From positions 4,347,501-4,411,500 of the forward strand of contig NZ_CP051651.1 of NCBI RefSeq assembly GCF_012848175.1: 64,000 nucleotides of DNA. Direction: 5' to 3'. The stretch comes from Xanthomonas campestris pv. badrii. Its GTDB lineage: Bacteria; Pseudomonadota; Gammaproteobacteria; Xanthomonadales; Xanthomonadaceae. Position numbers and translations under genes: made by a program. This document shows, piece after piece, positions 36,815 through 46,271 of the stretch (positions within the stretch are counted from its first letter, which is position 1; each line of letters begins with the position of its first letter). A model generated the notes under the pieces. The model did not search any database and had not been told where the DNA came from. It saw nothing but the letters and a program-made list of their open reading frames with translations.

Positions 36815-37116
36815 GGCGAGGGCGAATACGCACTCAGACAGATGAGCAGGGATCGTACCTTGCCGATGCCCCTCGGTAACGCGCCACCTGCCCCACGCTG
36901 TTACAGGCTGGGGTGACGCGCGCAGCACAGCTGCGCTTTGCACAGCATTGTCATTGGCCGATGGCAGCGACAGTGCACCGCAACGCGCCCGCTTGGCGTC
37001 TTTAGGCAGACCGGCCACGCGTCGCGACGTCGCGCACGCTCGCAGTCATCCGCACGTGCGTGATGCCACGGGCTACGGCATTGACGGCAGCGCGCCAAGC
37101 CTCACGCGCGCCGTTC
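36815..37116. other. Gene-free interval
   Basis: 302 bases between the pseudouridine synthase start and the TonB receptor stop. A frame continuous with the synthase extends to 37018 but its composition is not protein-like. No repeat, RNA or clear terminator was identified. Confidence 0.5.
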
Positions 37117-39192
37117 TCACAGCTTCATATTCACGCCAATAAACACCTGCCGCCCGGCCGATGGCGAGAACATGGGCTGCGCCTGTGCCTGGAAGAAACT
37201 GTCGTACCAGGCGTAGTCGTACAGGCGCCCGGTGACGTTGCGCAGCTGCAGGTCCACGCTCCACGCCGGGGTGACCTGATAGCGCGCGGTGAGGTCGAGC
37301 GTGGCCATGCTGCCGAACTTGCCGGCCACATTGCGCTCTTCCAGGTAGTAGTCGCTTTGCGCACGGCCCTGCAGGCCCAGCTTGAGCGCATCGCTCGCCT
37401 GGTAGTCCAGGCCGATGTTGCTGATGCGGCGCGGCGTTGCCATCACTTCGTTGCCCTGGATGGAGACGCTGGCATCGCGTGCATCGCGCGCGATCTTGGC
37501 CTCCTGGTAGGCATGCGATGCCCACACCGTCCATGCCTCGCCCAGCTGGGCGTTGATCTGCGCGTCCACGCCACGGCGTCGGGTCTTGCCCAGCACCACG
37601 TTGGTGCCGGTGGCGGGCATGTTGGAGATCTCGTTGGCCGCGTCCTGCTGCCAGATCGCCAGGCGTGCCTGGCTGCGCGGCAGCGGGCTGAACTTCATGC
37701 CCAGCTCCATGCCGGTGTTGGTGGACGGCCCGATGGCGGCCTGGCCCGGGGTCAGGTAGGCCGGCGGAGTGGAACCGGTGAGCACCTGGAAGGTGCGGCC
37801 CCAGTTCGCATAGACATTGGTGCGCTCGGTGAAGGCATACACCACGCTGAGCTTGGGCTGCTCGATGGTGCCGTAGCGCTGCAGCGGTGCGCGCACACCG
37901 CCCGGCAGCGTGGTGTCGCCATCGAAGCGGTCCACGCGGTAGGCCGGCACGATCTTCAACGCCGCGATCGGCTGGTAGATGGCCTGCACGTAGGCGCCCC
38001 AGTTGTCGAACGTGTACCGATCGTCGTTCTGGACACGCGCTGGCGGCGCGTTGAAGTTGGTCGGCTCGCTGTAACTGAAGCGCAGGCGCTGGTAGCGGTT
38101 GTCCTGATGCTCGTAGTTCAGGCCGGCTTCCAGCGTCAGCTGCTCGTCGGCGCGCCAGGTCAGCGTGTTGAGCATGCCGATCTGCGATTCGTCCCAGATG
38201 CGGCGCTGGCGTGGCGCATTGCCCACCGGCAGATCGCTGAAGGTCACCCGGCGGTCGTCTTCGTAGCTGTTGTAGTACAGCTTGGTGCCGAAGAACACCG
38301 CATCGCTGAGCTTCAGGTCCAGGTGCAGACCCAGCTGGCGCATGTCGCGGTCGCCGCCGTCGTTCGCGTTGTGGGGCTGGGTGACGCGGCGGGCGGTACG
38401 CAACTGCTCGGCGGTCAGGAAGCCCGGTTCGTCGGCGGCGTTGTGGTACGCGCGCGCGGTCAGGCCGATGCGCATGCCCTCGTCCAGATTGCCGAAATAC
38501 CACTTGCCACCCAGCGAGTATTTGCTGGACGTGTCGTGCTGGCGGTAGCCGTCCGATGCCTGCCACCCCACGAAATAGTTCTGCGCGAAGCCCTCGTGCT
38601 CGCGCCCCACCGCCAGCTGCGCATCGCGGGTGTTGAAGCTGCCATAGGACAGGCGTGCGTCGGTGTAGTTGCTGCCCTGCCGCGTGCCGAAATTGACGTT
38701 GCCGCCGATGTTGTGCAGCCCGTAGCGGGGATCGTTGGTGCCGCGGACCACTTCGATGTAGCTGATGTCCAGCGGGAACAGCATGTCGATGAAGCGCTGG
38801 TTGCCGCTGTTGACGTTGCTGGGGATGCCGTCGATCAAGGTCTTGATGGCGTTGATGTAGCCCTCGCCGTTGAACGCGCGGAAGCTGACCTTGCCCGATT
38901 CATTGCCCTGCCGCGTCTCGGTGAGCTGGATGCCGGGCATCTGGCCCAGCAGCTCCCAGCTTTGCGACACGTTCTTGTCCTCGATCTCGTCGGCACCCAG
39001 CACGTCCACCGAGGTGAGCACCTGATGGGATGCCAGCTGGCCATCGGCGTGGTGGTGCACATCCACCTTGCCGAGCGTCAGCGCCGAATCGGACGACTGG
39101 GCACGCAGCTCCGGCGGAAACAGCATGGTGACGAACGAGGCAGCCAACACTTGGGTCAAGGACAAGGACGAACGGGTCACAGGCAGCCGCAA
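37117..39192 (-). CDS. TonB-dependent outer-membrane receptor
   Basis: Up to 691 residues. The signal peptide ends near LFPPELRAQ; a plug domain follows (GADEIEDKNVSQSWELLGQM; EVVRGTNDPRYGLHNIGGNV) and then a 22-strand barrel ending RQVFIGVNMKL. A histidine cluster (VDVHHHADGQ) lies where the mature protein begins. The start is uncertain: TTG 39192 or GTG 39180, with no good ribosome site. The likely promoter overlaps a Zur/Fur-like palindrome at 39204-39224, suggesting metal-regulated uptake, possibly zinc. The last residue is Leu rather than the usual aromatic. Confidence 0.87.
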   Translation of the reverse strand: MRLPVTRSSLSLTQVLAASFVTMLFPPELRAQSSDSALTLGKVDVHHHADGQLASHQVLTSVDVLGADEIEDKNVSQSWELLGQMPGIQLTETRQGNESGKVSFRAFNGEGYINAIKTLIDGIPSNVNSGNQRFIDMLFPLDISYIEVVRGTNDPRYGLHNIGGNVNFGTRQGSNYTDARLSYGSFNTRDAQLAVGREHEGFAQNYFVGWQASDGYRQHDTSSKYSLGGKWYFGNLDEGMRIGLTARAYHNAADEPGFLTAEQLRTARRVTQPHNANDGGDRDMRQLGLHLDLKLSDAVFFGTKLYYNSYEDDRRVTFSDLPVGNAPRQRRIWDESQIGMLNTLTWRADEQLTLEAGLNYEHQDNRYQRLRFSYSEPTNFNAPPARVQNDDRYTFDNWGAYVQAIYQPIAALKIVPAYRVDRFDGDTTLPGGVRAPLQRYGTIEQPKLSVVYAFTERTNVYANWGRTFQVLTGSTPPAYLTPGQAAIGPSTNTGMELGMKFSPLPRSQARLAIWQQDAANEISNMPATGTNVVLGKTRRRGVDAQINAQLGEAWTVWASHAYQEAKIARDARDASVSIQGNEVMATPRRISNIGLDYQASDALKLGLQGRAQSDYYLEERNVAGKFGSMATLDLTARYQVTPAWSVDLQLRNVTGRLYDYAWYDSFFQAQAQPMFSPSAGRQVFIGVNMKL

Positions 39193-39203
39193 TTTGTGGA
39201 GGT

Positions 39204-39224
39204 GAATGGAATATTATAACATTC
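39204..39224. promoter_or_regulatory. Zur/Fur-like box over the receptor -10
   Basis: 21-bp imperfect palindrome with perfect GAATG/CATTC ends; 8 of 10 base pairs match. The half ATTATAACATTC is very close to the Zur half-site TATAACATTTC. On the minus strand it contains TATAAT (39218-39213), a consensus -10 for the TonB receptor, so a bound repressor would block the promoter. Confidence 0.6.
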
Positions 39225-39300
39225 GTGATTCACAGCCCAGCCTGCTGCCGCTTCGCGTCGTGCTGTCGGCTAACCGATGAGGCGACTGAAAGGAGAAGGG

Positions 39301-40497
39301 ATGAGGGCTGCACCCACGCACACGCCGGCCGCGGTGCCGCTGCCCTCGGCTGCGGTCAGGCCGGGCGCCGGCCGCCTGCAAAGCATCGACGCGCTGCGCG
39401 GCTTCGTGATGGTGCTGATGCTGCTGGACCACCTGCGCGAAACCTGGTTCCTGCATGTGCCGGTGGCCGACCCCATCGATGCGACGACCGCGCTGCCGGG
39501 CCTGTATTATGCCCGCCTCGCCGCCAGCCTGTGCGCGCCGGTGTTCGTCGCGCTCACCGGTATTTCCGCCTATCTGTTCGGCACCAAGCACACCCTTGCT
39601 CATACCCGCCTGTTCCTGATCAAGCGCGGCCTGGTACTGATGGCGCTGGAAGTGCTGTTTCTCTCGGAGCTGTACTGGGGCGTGGCCAGCCCGACCTTCT
39701 GGCTGCAGGTGATCTGGTGCATCGGCGTGTGCATGATCGTGCTGGCCCTGTTGCTCGGCCTGCCGCGCAAGCTGCTGCTGGCCGGTGGCCTGGTCATCGT
39801 GTGCGGGCACAACCTGCTCGATGCCATCGATCTGCAACCGGGCCACCCGTTGTTCGCGCCGTGGGCGATGCTGCACCAGCGCGACGTGATTGCCCTGCCC
39901 TTCGGCTTGGCTGCCAAGACCACGTATCCGGTGCTGCCGTGGATCGGCGTGATCGTGCTGGGCTACGCCATCGGCCCGTGGTTCGGGCCGCGCGTGGAGG
40001 CCACCGCTCGCAGGCAGCGATTGCTCGGCTTGGGCGCTGCCATGCTGCTGGGCTTTGTCGTGCTGCGGCTATGCAATGGCTACGGCGATACCCCGTGGTT
40101 CGTGGTCGACAACCACCCGGCGCGCACGCTGATGAGCTTTCTGGCCCTGACCAAATATCCTCCATCGCTGCTGTTCCTGCTGCTCACCCTGGGCGTGGGC
40201 GCCTTGCTGCTGGCCGGCTTCGAACGCCTGGGCGAAGGGCGCATCGCCACCGCATTGGCGGTGTTCGGTGGCGCACCGATGTTCTTCTATCTGTTCCACC
40301 TGACCGTGCTGCGGCTGCTGTATCACGCCGCCGCTGCGATCTGGGGGCCAACGCAGGGCACGGTGTTCGGCGTGGACCATTACGGCTGGGTGCTGGCGTG
40401 GTACGTGGCGCTGATCGTTCCGCTCTACCTTCCCACCGCATGGTTCTCCCGGCTCAAGGCCGCCCGGCGCGATATCGCGTGGTTGAAGTATTTTTGA
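39301..40497 (+). CDS. DUF1624/heparan-alpha-glucosaminide N-acetyltransferase-like membrane protein
   Basis: 398 residues with about ten transmembrane helices. The N-terminal signature RLQSIDALRGFVMVLMLLDH with the acyl-transfer-type histidine marks the DUF1624/HGSNAT/YeiB-like acyltransferase group. ATG 39301 is chosen because AAGGAG lies seven bases before it; ATG 39277 is upstream of that site. It is divergent from the TonB receptor. The acceptor substrate is unknown. Confidence 0.87.
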   Translation: MRAAPTHTPAAVPLPSAAVRPGAGRLQSIDALRGFVMVLMLLDHLRETWFLHVPVADPIDATTALPGLYYARLAASLCAPVFVALTGISAYLFGTKHTLAHTRLFLIKRGLVLMALEVLFLSELYWGVASPTFWLQVIWCIGVCMIVLALLLGLPRKLLLAGGLVIVCGHNLLDAIDLQPGHPLFAPWAMLHQRDVIALPFGLAAKTTYPVLPWIGVIVLGYAIGPWFGPRVEATARRQRLLGLGAAMLLGFVVLRLCNGYGDTPWFVVDNHPARTLMSFLALTKYPPSLLFLLLTLGVGALLLAGFERLGEGRIATALAVFGGAPMFFYLFHLTVLRLLYHAAAAIWGPTQGTVFGVDHYGWVLAWYVALIVPLYLPTAWFSRLKAARRDIAWLKYF

Positions 40498-40571
40498 GAC
40501 GCGGTGAGTGACTTTCCGGCGCTACGTGCCGCGCCGCATTAGGCGATGCTGTGACCGAGAGATGGAACTCG

Positions 40572-41881
40572 ATGCGTCGCTCTACGCTCCGCGCAGCCAC
40601 TGCCTGCCTTGCTGCATTGCTGGCGCCGCTGTGCGCCGCTGCCCAAATACCCTCACCGCAATTCACCGCGTGCGCGGACCCCGCGCCGCAAACACCCTTG
40701 GCCGGCAGCGAATGCCTGGTCACCCAGGTGCCGCTGCGCCATGCAGCCGCCGATGCCGGCACCATCGAGCTGTTCGTGCGCCGCGCGCCGGTGCCGGATC
40801 ACACCAAGCGACGCGGAGAGGTCTGGCTGATCGCCGGCGGACCGGGCGAAGCCGGGGCCTCGCTGTCTCCGCTGATCAGGACCTACCAGCGCGCGTTTCC
40901 CGGCTACGACCTGATCATTCCCGACCACCGTGGCACCGGGCGTTCTACCCGTTTGTGTCCGGAGCAGGAAGCGCCGCAAAGCGCAGACGGCGTGGGGCTG
41001 GCTGGCGCCGAATGGGGCCCGTGCATTGGCGGGTCGTACGCGAACCTGCAGCGCACCCAGGCGTTTTCCATCACCGAAGCGGCGCAGGATCTAGCGGTGC
41101 TGATCCGTCAGCAACGGCGCCAGGGCGAGGTGCTGCTGTACGGCGTGTCGTATGGCACGCAGCTGGCGCTGCGCGCCCTGTAGGTGGCACCCATGCCGTT
41201 GGACGGGCTGGTGCTGGATGGACTGGTGCCGCCGGAAACCGCCGCGCAGTGGGACCTGAGCCACCGCACCACCGTGGCCGATACCGTGGGACGCGCGCTG
41301 CTGGACAAGGCACACCTGAGCACCTATCGCAGCGTGCTCGCCCGCATCGATACCGCCGCATGGCGCGACCAGGTTCCGGGCAAGGACCTCAAGCGCTTTC
41401 TCGGCACGCTGCTCAACTTCCCTGCGTTGCGCGACAGGATTCCCGCCATCATCGACGGCCTTGCCCGCGACGACGCCACCTTGCTCGCCGCATCCGCCGC
41501 CGACCTGCAGACCGCGGTGGCCGCACTGGGCCAGAGCGGCGACAACCGACCGGCACTGCCGCTGGTGATGCTGATCGCCGCATCCGAGAACAACGCACGG
41601 CCCGCCCTCACCCACGACATGGTCGCAGCCGAAGCCAGGGACGCCTTGTTCGTCAGCCCCATCCCCGGCCTGTTCGTAGATGCGACCCCAACACCCCGTA
41701 TGCCGGCGCGCAGGCACATGCCGCATTGCTGCAAGCGGCAGGCCCGGTGACCTTCAGCACCGTCGAGCGTGGCGCGCATCTGCTGGCGTTTGCGGCGCCA
41801 CAGTGCTTTGCGAGTGCGGTCTCTGCTTTTGTGGGTCAGCATACGGTTGCTGCGCATTGTCGTGAGCCTGATAGAGAATGA
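40572..41881 (+). pseudogene. Broken S33 alpha/beta hydrolase (TAP-like)
   Basis: A secreted S33-type peptidase. Signal peptide ACLAALLAPLCAAAQ, oxyanion GGPGEAG and nucleophile elbow GVSYG (serine near residue 197) are present. A TAG at 41181-41183 interrupts the frame seven codons after the elbow. The same frame then resumes (VAPMPLDGLVLDGLVPPE) to about 41690, and a further frameshift is needed to reach the TAP-like C terminus CDPNTPYAGAQAHAALL and GAHLLAFAAPQC in another frame, ending at 41881. The order of motifs is right, so this is one gene with a nonsense codon and at least one frameshift, likely inactive. Confidence 0.85.
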
Positions 41882-42091
41882 GGGGCAGATGGAGTGCAGA
41901 AATGACCGAACTCGCTGTCGGAGCCCCCAAACGACACTCGGGCGAGAAAGCTTCGGCTTTTCAGCACTGCTTTTTGCCGATGGCGTACCTAGAAATGTTT
42001 GCACCGTAACCGAATTGGAAACTGCTGTTTGCAGTAAAGTCGCCGTGTTCTACGCCCGACTCGCCGATAGCGCAGACCAAGGGAGCGCTCA

Positions 42092-42586
42092 ATGACAGCT
42101 CAAAGAAAATTCAAAAGGAAAGAGATCCTTCGTTGCATGTCGCTCTTCGCAGTCGCGTGGAGTGCAGGATGCTCCAATGCTTCGCCACCGACTAGCGTTA
42201 GGGTCGACAGCTTCGCAAACAAGTGGGCGTATGCCACAGGCTGCGGATCTGGACATTTTCTGAGCATAGATCTCAAGCAGCAAGAGGCCCATGTCACGGG
42301 AGAGTGGAGCGAGGGTACCAACGCTCGTGGCGGTGGCGGAAAATTGGAAGGGGAAGTACGTAGCGGCAAACTCTACGTTCGCTACTGCAGCGATGATGGC
42401 GAGGCAGGCTATGCAGCATGTCCCAACTTCTCTGGTGAGGAGGACTACTTCGTTCTCGATAAAGGATCCTTGGTTCGCTACCAAAAATTCGGCGATGCGT
42501 ATAAGCGAGATGTCGTCTTGCACAGGGATGTCGAGGGTAAGCAGATTCAATCCGAAACCTGCGCAGACACGGGGAGTGATTCATGA
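42092..42586 (+). CDS. Probable immunity lipoprotein for the adjacent X-T4SS effector
   Basis: 164 residues. A positively charged N terminus and short hydrophobic segment end in SAGC, a lipobox-like site (Cys near residue 27), followed by a beta-rich periplasmic domain with several cysteines (TGCGSGH, RYCSDDG, AACPNF). Immunity proteins to Xanthomonas T4SS effectors (X-Tfi) are typically periplasmic lipoproteins encoded directly upstream of the effector, as here. A strong ribosome site (AGGGAG) precedes ATG 42092, and its stop overlaps the effector start as ATGA. The specific fold was not recognised. Confidence 0.8.
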   Translation: MTAQRKFKRKEILRCMSLFAVAWSAGCSNASPPTSVRVDSFANKWAYATGCGSGHFLSIDLKQQEAHVTGEWSEGTNARGGGGKLEGEVRSGKLYVRYCSDDGEAGYAACPNFSGEEDYFVLDKGSLVRYQKFGDAYKRDVVLHRDVEGKQIQSETCADTGSDS

Positions 42587-44232
42587 GCAGGCTGACAGAC
42601 CAGGAGTTGCGCGCCACCCTGTACTTCGCTGTCGGTGTGACATCCGAAAGCGGATATGCCGCTTATCGGTTGGAAGTCGCTGGCGACAACCTCAGGACAC
42701 CGTTGCTAGAGCCAGCGGACAACAGTGGCTACACGATCGGGACGATCCAAACTGACTTGGGTCAACACTATCAACCGAATGTGCCTAACGGAGAGAACGT
42801 CCCAAGGGACCTTGTGAATGCCTACCAACAATGGGCGCATGGACAGCAGCAAGATCTTGTTCTCAGTCAACAGCAGGTTGATGAAGCGATCGCTGATCTT
42901 GGCCGTAACGGCCGTGCTATCCGCGCCGATGCCGGTCGGCCTCTTGATGCGGAAGTGAAATCCAGGCTAGACGCCTTCCTTTCTTCCAATGAAGGCATCA
43001 GCTGGGTACACCAACGTGATGTGGCACAAATTGACAAGTTGATGGATCGCGCTATTGCGCCCCTGCAGCGAAGTGAGCTTTACCAGAATGCCTCTTTGGA
43101 CGACCAGGTAAAGCTGGCAACAATGGTTGGAAAAGCCTACAACCAGAACGAAACGCGCACCGCATCGATGATCCGCAATATCGAGACAAATCAGTACCAT
43201 TCACTCGCCGATGTGAGCGCCGCCATTGATGGTCTGAATCCAAAAGCAACTGGGCGTGGCGACTACCTTGAATCGGGGCGAGACAAGGCGTTGGAGGGTG
43301 CCGCCGTTGTGAATTCTTTGCGGAATGCAGATTTGCATAGCCCACTTGCAACAGCATGGACCAACGTAGTCGCCAACCCGCTTGTGGACCCGACGACACT
43401 CAACTCGCCCCGGGCAGGCCAAACCTTGTCGCACGAATATGCTGTAGTAAAGAACCTGTTTCTACATTACGACCGTGCAGAAGAATTCGTGGGCGCGCTA
43501 GATCGTGGTGCTACCTATCAAAATGCCTCGATAGACCGGACAGATCCAACGCGATTCAATGGTGCCGGCTTTTATGCGACTGGTAACGACCTGGTGAGCT
43601 GGGACAAGACTGGACAAGGTCACGCATTCTTGAATAGTGCATGGAGCGGTGTTGAGCGGCAGCACCTCACGCGAGTGCGTAACGATGACGGAACCACAGA
43701 TCTGAACATCAGCGAGAATGGTCAGACACGTAGGTTGCTGCATGTTGATCCACATGCGAATCCGTTGCGCGGAGCAGAAGCACCAATGGTGCCGACGCCA
43801 CATGATCAGCAGCCCGTTGAGCACAGGCATGGTTCACTACATCCACTAGAGGACCCGCTTCATCGCCAAGCCGAAGATGCTGTTCGCCGCCTCGAGCGGG
43901 CTCTCGGCCGGGAGTACGACGACAGCAGCGCCCGGCTGGCAGCAAGTAGTGCGTATTTGGCTAAAGAAAATGGGCTGGCGCGCATTGATCACGTCGTGCT
44001 AAGCGAGAACTCCACGTCCGTGCGGCAAGGTGAAAATGTATTCGTCGTGGAAGGGGCATTGAATGATCCTGCACACAAGAGAGCACACATGAAGACCAAT
44101 GACGCTATCGCACAGCCAGTCGAGCAGTCTCTGGCGCAATTGCAGTCTTTGGGTGAGACACAGCGACAGCAACAGTCCCAGCAAGAGCAGCAAAGCCAAC
44201 AATCGATCAATCCGCCACCTCGGATGGTATGA
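42583..44232 (+). CDS. Type IV secretion effector with XVIPCD tail (X-Tfe)
   Basis: 549 residues. The last 130 or so residues are the Xanthomonas VirD4-interacting domain: HPLEDPLHRQAEDAVRRLE, LAASSAYLAKENGLARIDHV, VFVVEGALNDPAHKRAHM, then a glutamine-rich end (QRQQQSQQEQQSQQ). Residues about 1-140 include SESGYAAYRLEVAGDN and SGYTIGTIQTDLGQH, which recall lysozyme-like peptidoglycan hydrolases, with a candidate catalytic glutamate. It should be injected into rival bacteria through the antibacterial T4SS. The middle (about 140-390) is of unknown function. GC content falls here, and no secretion genes are in the window. Confidence 0.87.
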   Translation: MSRLTDQELRATLYFAVGVTSESGYAAYRLEVAGDNLRTPLLEPADNSGYTIGTIQTDLGQHYQPNVPNGENVPRDLVNAYQQWAHGQQQDLVLSQQQVDEAIADLGRNGRAIRADAGRPLDAEVKSRLDAFLSSNEGISWVHQRDVAQIDKLMDRAIAPLQRSELYQNASLDDQVKLATMVGKAYNQNETRTASMIRNIETNQYHSLADVSAAIDGLNPKATGRGDYLESGRDKALEGAAVVNSLRNADLHSPLATAWTNVVANPLVDPTTLNSPRAGQTLSHEYAVVKNLFLHYDRAEEFVGALDRGATYQNASIDRTDPTRFNGAGFYATGNDLVSWDKTGQGHAFLNSAWSGVERQHLTRVRNDDGTTDLNISENGQTRRLLHVDPHANPLRGAEAPMVPTPHDQQPVEHRHGSLHPLEDPLHRQAEDAVRRLERALGREYDDSSARLAASSAYLAKENGLARIDHVVLSENSTSVRQGENVFVVEGALNDPAHKRAHMKTNDAIAQPVEQSLAQLQSLGETQRQQQSQQEQQSQQSINPPPRMV

Positions 44233-44462
44233 GAGAGCACAACGTACTGCTGACCCTGATGTTTTCAGATGGCATTGCTGCGCCCACGCAGTCCCTCTAA
44301 TACCCATAACAAGCGGCCTCAACCGTTTTGGATAAATGAGGTCTCTTGCGTTCGAGCGGGTCACGCGGATGTTTGGCGAGACCTTGCTCGCAACTGCGCT
44401 GATGCACTGCTGACAAAACCTGTCACAGCGGCTATGGTCAGTGCTGGAACGGGGGTTCTGGC

Positions 44463-45299
44463 ATGGGACGCAGAAAGAAACAGAGTGGATTCGAAGCGTT
44501 GGCCGCATTGCCGTGGCCGGTTGGCTTCGTCATGGGAATCGCTGCGTATCTGGTGGTGCGCTACGGCATCGGCTGGTGGCTTTCTCACCAGGGTGGAATG
44601 CTGTCGCAAGGCTTGGCCCAGCAATCAAGTGGAATGTTCGCGACATTGGCGTGGATGCTACTCGGCGTCTGCTGGCTTGCTGCGCTGTTCTCCTATCTGG
44701 GCACACGCAACCGGCGGCGCTTTTTGGAAACACGCACAAGCCTGGAGAGCCTGGTCGCCGGCGGCTGGCGCCAGTTCGAACAACTGGTGGGCGAAGCGTT
44801 TCGCCGCCAGGGCTACAGCGTAGAGGAAACCGGCCTGGGCGGCCCGGACGGCGGCATCGACCTGATCCTGCGCAAAGATGGCCGCCGCACGCTGGTGCAA
44901 TGCAAACAATGGAAACGCCAGCAAGTTGGCGTCAGCGTCGTGCGCGAAATGTACGGCCTGCTTGCCCACCACCAGGCCCACTCGGTCAAGATCGCCTGTA
45001 TCGGAACCTACACGAAAGATGCAGAGCGCTTCGCCGAAGGCAAGCCGATTGAGCTGATTGGCGGCGAGCAGTTGTTGGACATGATCAGAGCGGTGCAGCA
45101 GCACGCCGCAGCGCAATCACGGACGCCATCTGCACGCATCGAGCCCTTCTTTGCTTCACCCGATACCACTGCGTCCGTTGCCGTTGCCGTCCCAAGCTGC
45201 CCGCGTTGCGACAGCGCGCTTGTGCAGAGAAGGAACCGGCGCACTGGCGAGAACTTCCTGGGCTGCAGTCAGTTTCCGAGATGCAGAGGGACCGCATGA
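44463..45299 (+). CDS. Membrane-anchored Mrr-like restriction endonuclease with zinc finger
   Basis: 278 residues. Two transmembrane helices (about 18-38 and 62-82) are followed by an Mrr_cat nuclease domain, with the PD-(D/E)xK core in GGPDGGIDLIL and LVQCKQWK, and a C-terminal topoisomerase-type zinc ribbon (CPRCDSALVQRR and LGCSQFPRCRG). Relatives are annotated as restriction endonucleases; membrane-anchored versions may cut incoming DNA at the membrane. ATG 44463 starts just before helix 1. It lies between the T4SS effector and an AT-rich gene pair. Confidence 0.87.
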   Translation: MGRRKKQSGFEALAALPWPVGFVMGIAAYLVVRYGIGWWLSHQGGMLSQGLAQQSSGMFATLAWMLLGVCWLAALFSYLGTRNRRRFLETRTSLESLVAGGWRQFEQLVGEAFRRQGYSVEETGLGGPDGGIDLILRKDGRRTLVQCKQWKRQQVGVSVVREMYGLLAHHQAHSVKIACIGTYTKDAERFAEGKPIELIGGEQLLDMIRAVQQHAAAQSRTPSARIEPFFASPDTTASVAVAVPSCPRCDSALVQRRNRRTGENFLGCSQFPRCRGTA

Positions 45300-45383
45300 G
45301 TGGACCTAATCGCTTACTCAAGTCGCATTTAAATTATTATCTAAAATAATCTAATCTGAAATACCTCACTAAATGGAGTTTGT

Positions 45384-46271
45384 GTGGCTCGCAATAAAAT
45401 CATATTTCATTACGACGGCCCGATTGCTACCGACCACAAGGTTACTCTCCGAACCTTGGGGAATACTTTAAATCACCTACAGTCCGCGATTGATCGTGCA
45501 ACAATTGAGCTCAGGCATGGTCAAGTTAGAAAGCATGCACGTCTGAGGAATGATGACTACCCTTTCGCAGACTTCATTGTGGGTGAGCCTCAGGATGGCG
45601 GGTACATCCTAAATCTAATAAATTCAGGTCCGTTGAGAATTGTTGATCGGATCACGGCTGCAATGGATCGAGCTTTTAGAGAGGCCTCTAGCGAGTCGTT
45701 AAACTTCACTGAAAGTTTGGCAAGCCAAGCAGAGCGTCGCGAGATTGCGGTGCATGCAGGTGCCCAGCGGCCGATTGCTCTTTCGAATTCTGAAGTTGTC
45801 AACCAGAATCCAGAGACAAGGCAACTTCGCTACGTTGACCGGGCGATAAATCGAGAAATTGATCAGATTTTAGCCCAGCTTAGAATCGATAGATACGAAG
45901 GTTCAACACTAGAGTTCATTCTAGCTGGGACAAATACGTCACCTCCATATCTTTTTGACCGCGAGAAGGCGCAGCGTTTCCATCATGTGGTAGCGGAAAG
46001 AACGTTGGGCGATCCGTTGTTTATGGAAGTGCGACTTCGCGCGCTTGATAGCGGTTCAAAATCACGCTATCCAGTGGGCAAGGCAATTCACGTTGAGAGT
46101 GGCCTAACTTTCGGCCTCCATTTTAGATCTTCAGATAGTTTTAATTCGGTGGTTGGATATATGAGATCAGGTGATCCCCCAATCGTTTCAATTATCGCTT
46201 GCCCAATTATAGAATATGGGACCTTCGATTCTCAGGCCGGGGATATGTTTTTTATAGGCCTGGCAGAATGA
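45384..46271 (+). CDS. Unknown protein, first gene of AT-rich pair
   Basis: 295 residues from GTG 45384 with GGAG six bases upstream. It is soluble with no signal or membrane segment. It starts NKIIFHYDGPIATDHKVTLR, continues with a helical region (GNTLNHLQSAIDRATIEL), and has a conserved-looking second half (QLRYVDRAINREIDQIL). No family is recognised. Base composition is clearly lower in GC than surrounding genes, pointing to acquisition. The stop overlaps the next gene as ATGA, so the two products are translationally coupled and probably interact. Confidence 0.82.
   Translation: MARNKIIFHYDGPIATDHKVTLRTLGNTLNHLQSAIDRATIELRHGQVRKHARLRNDDYPFADFIVGEPQDGGYILNLINSGPLRIVDRITAAMDRAFREASSESLNFTESLASQAERREIAVHAGAQRPIALSNSEVVNQNPETRQLRYVDRAINREIDQILAQLRIDRYEGSTLEFILAGTNTSPPYLFDREKAQRFHHVVAERTLGDPLFMEVRLRALDSGSKSRYPVGKAIHVESGLTFGLHFRSSDSFNSVVGYMRSGDPPIVSIIACPIIEYGTFDSQAGDMFFIGLAE

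Noticed and set aside
36901..37098. Short cysteine-rich minus-strand frame
   Set aside because: No ribosome site and no recognisable zinc-finger spacing; chance frame between genes.
41882..42091. Possible small gene before the immunity lipoprotein
   Set aside because: Frames are short and interrupted; the interval more likely holds the effector operon promoter, though no clear boxes were found.
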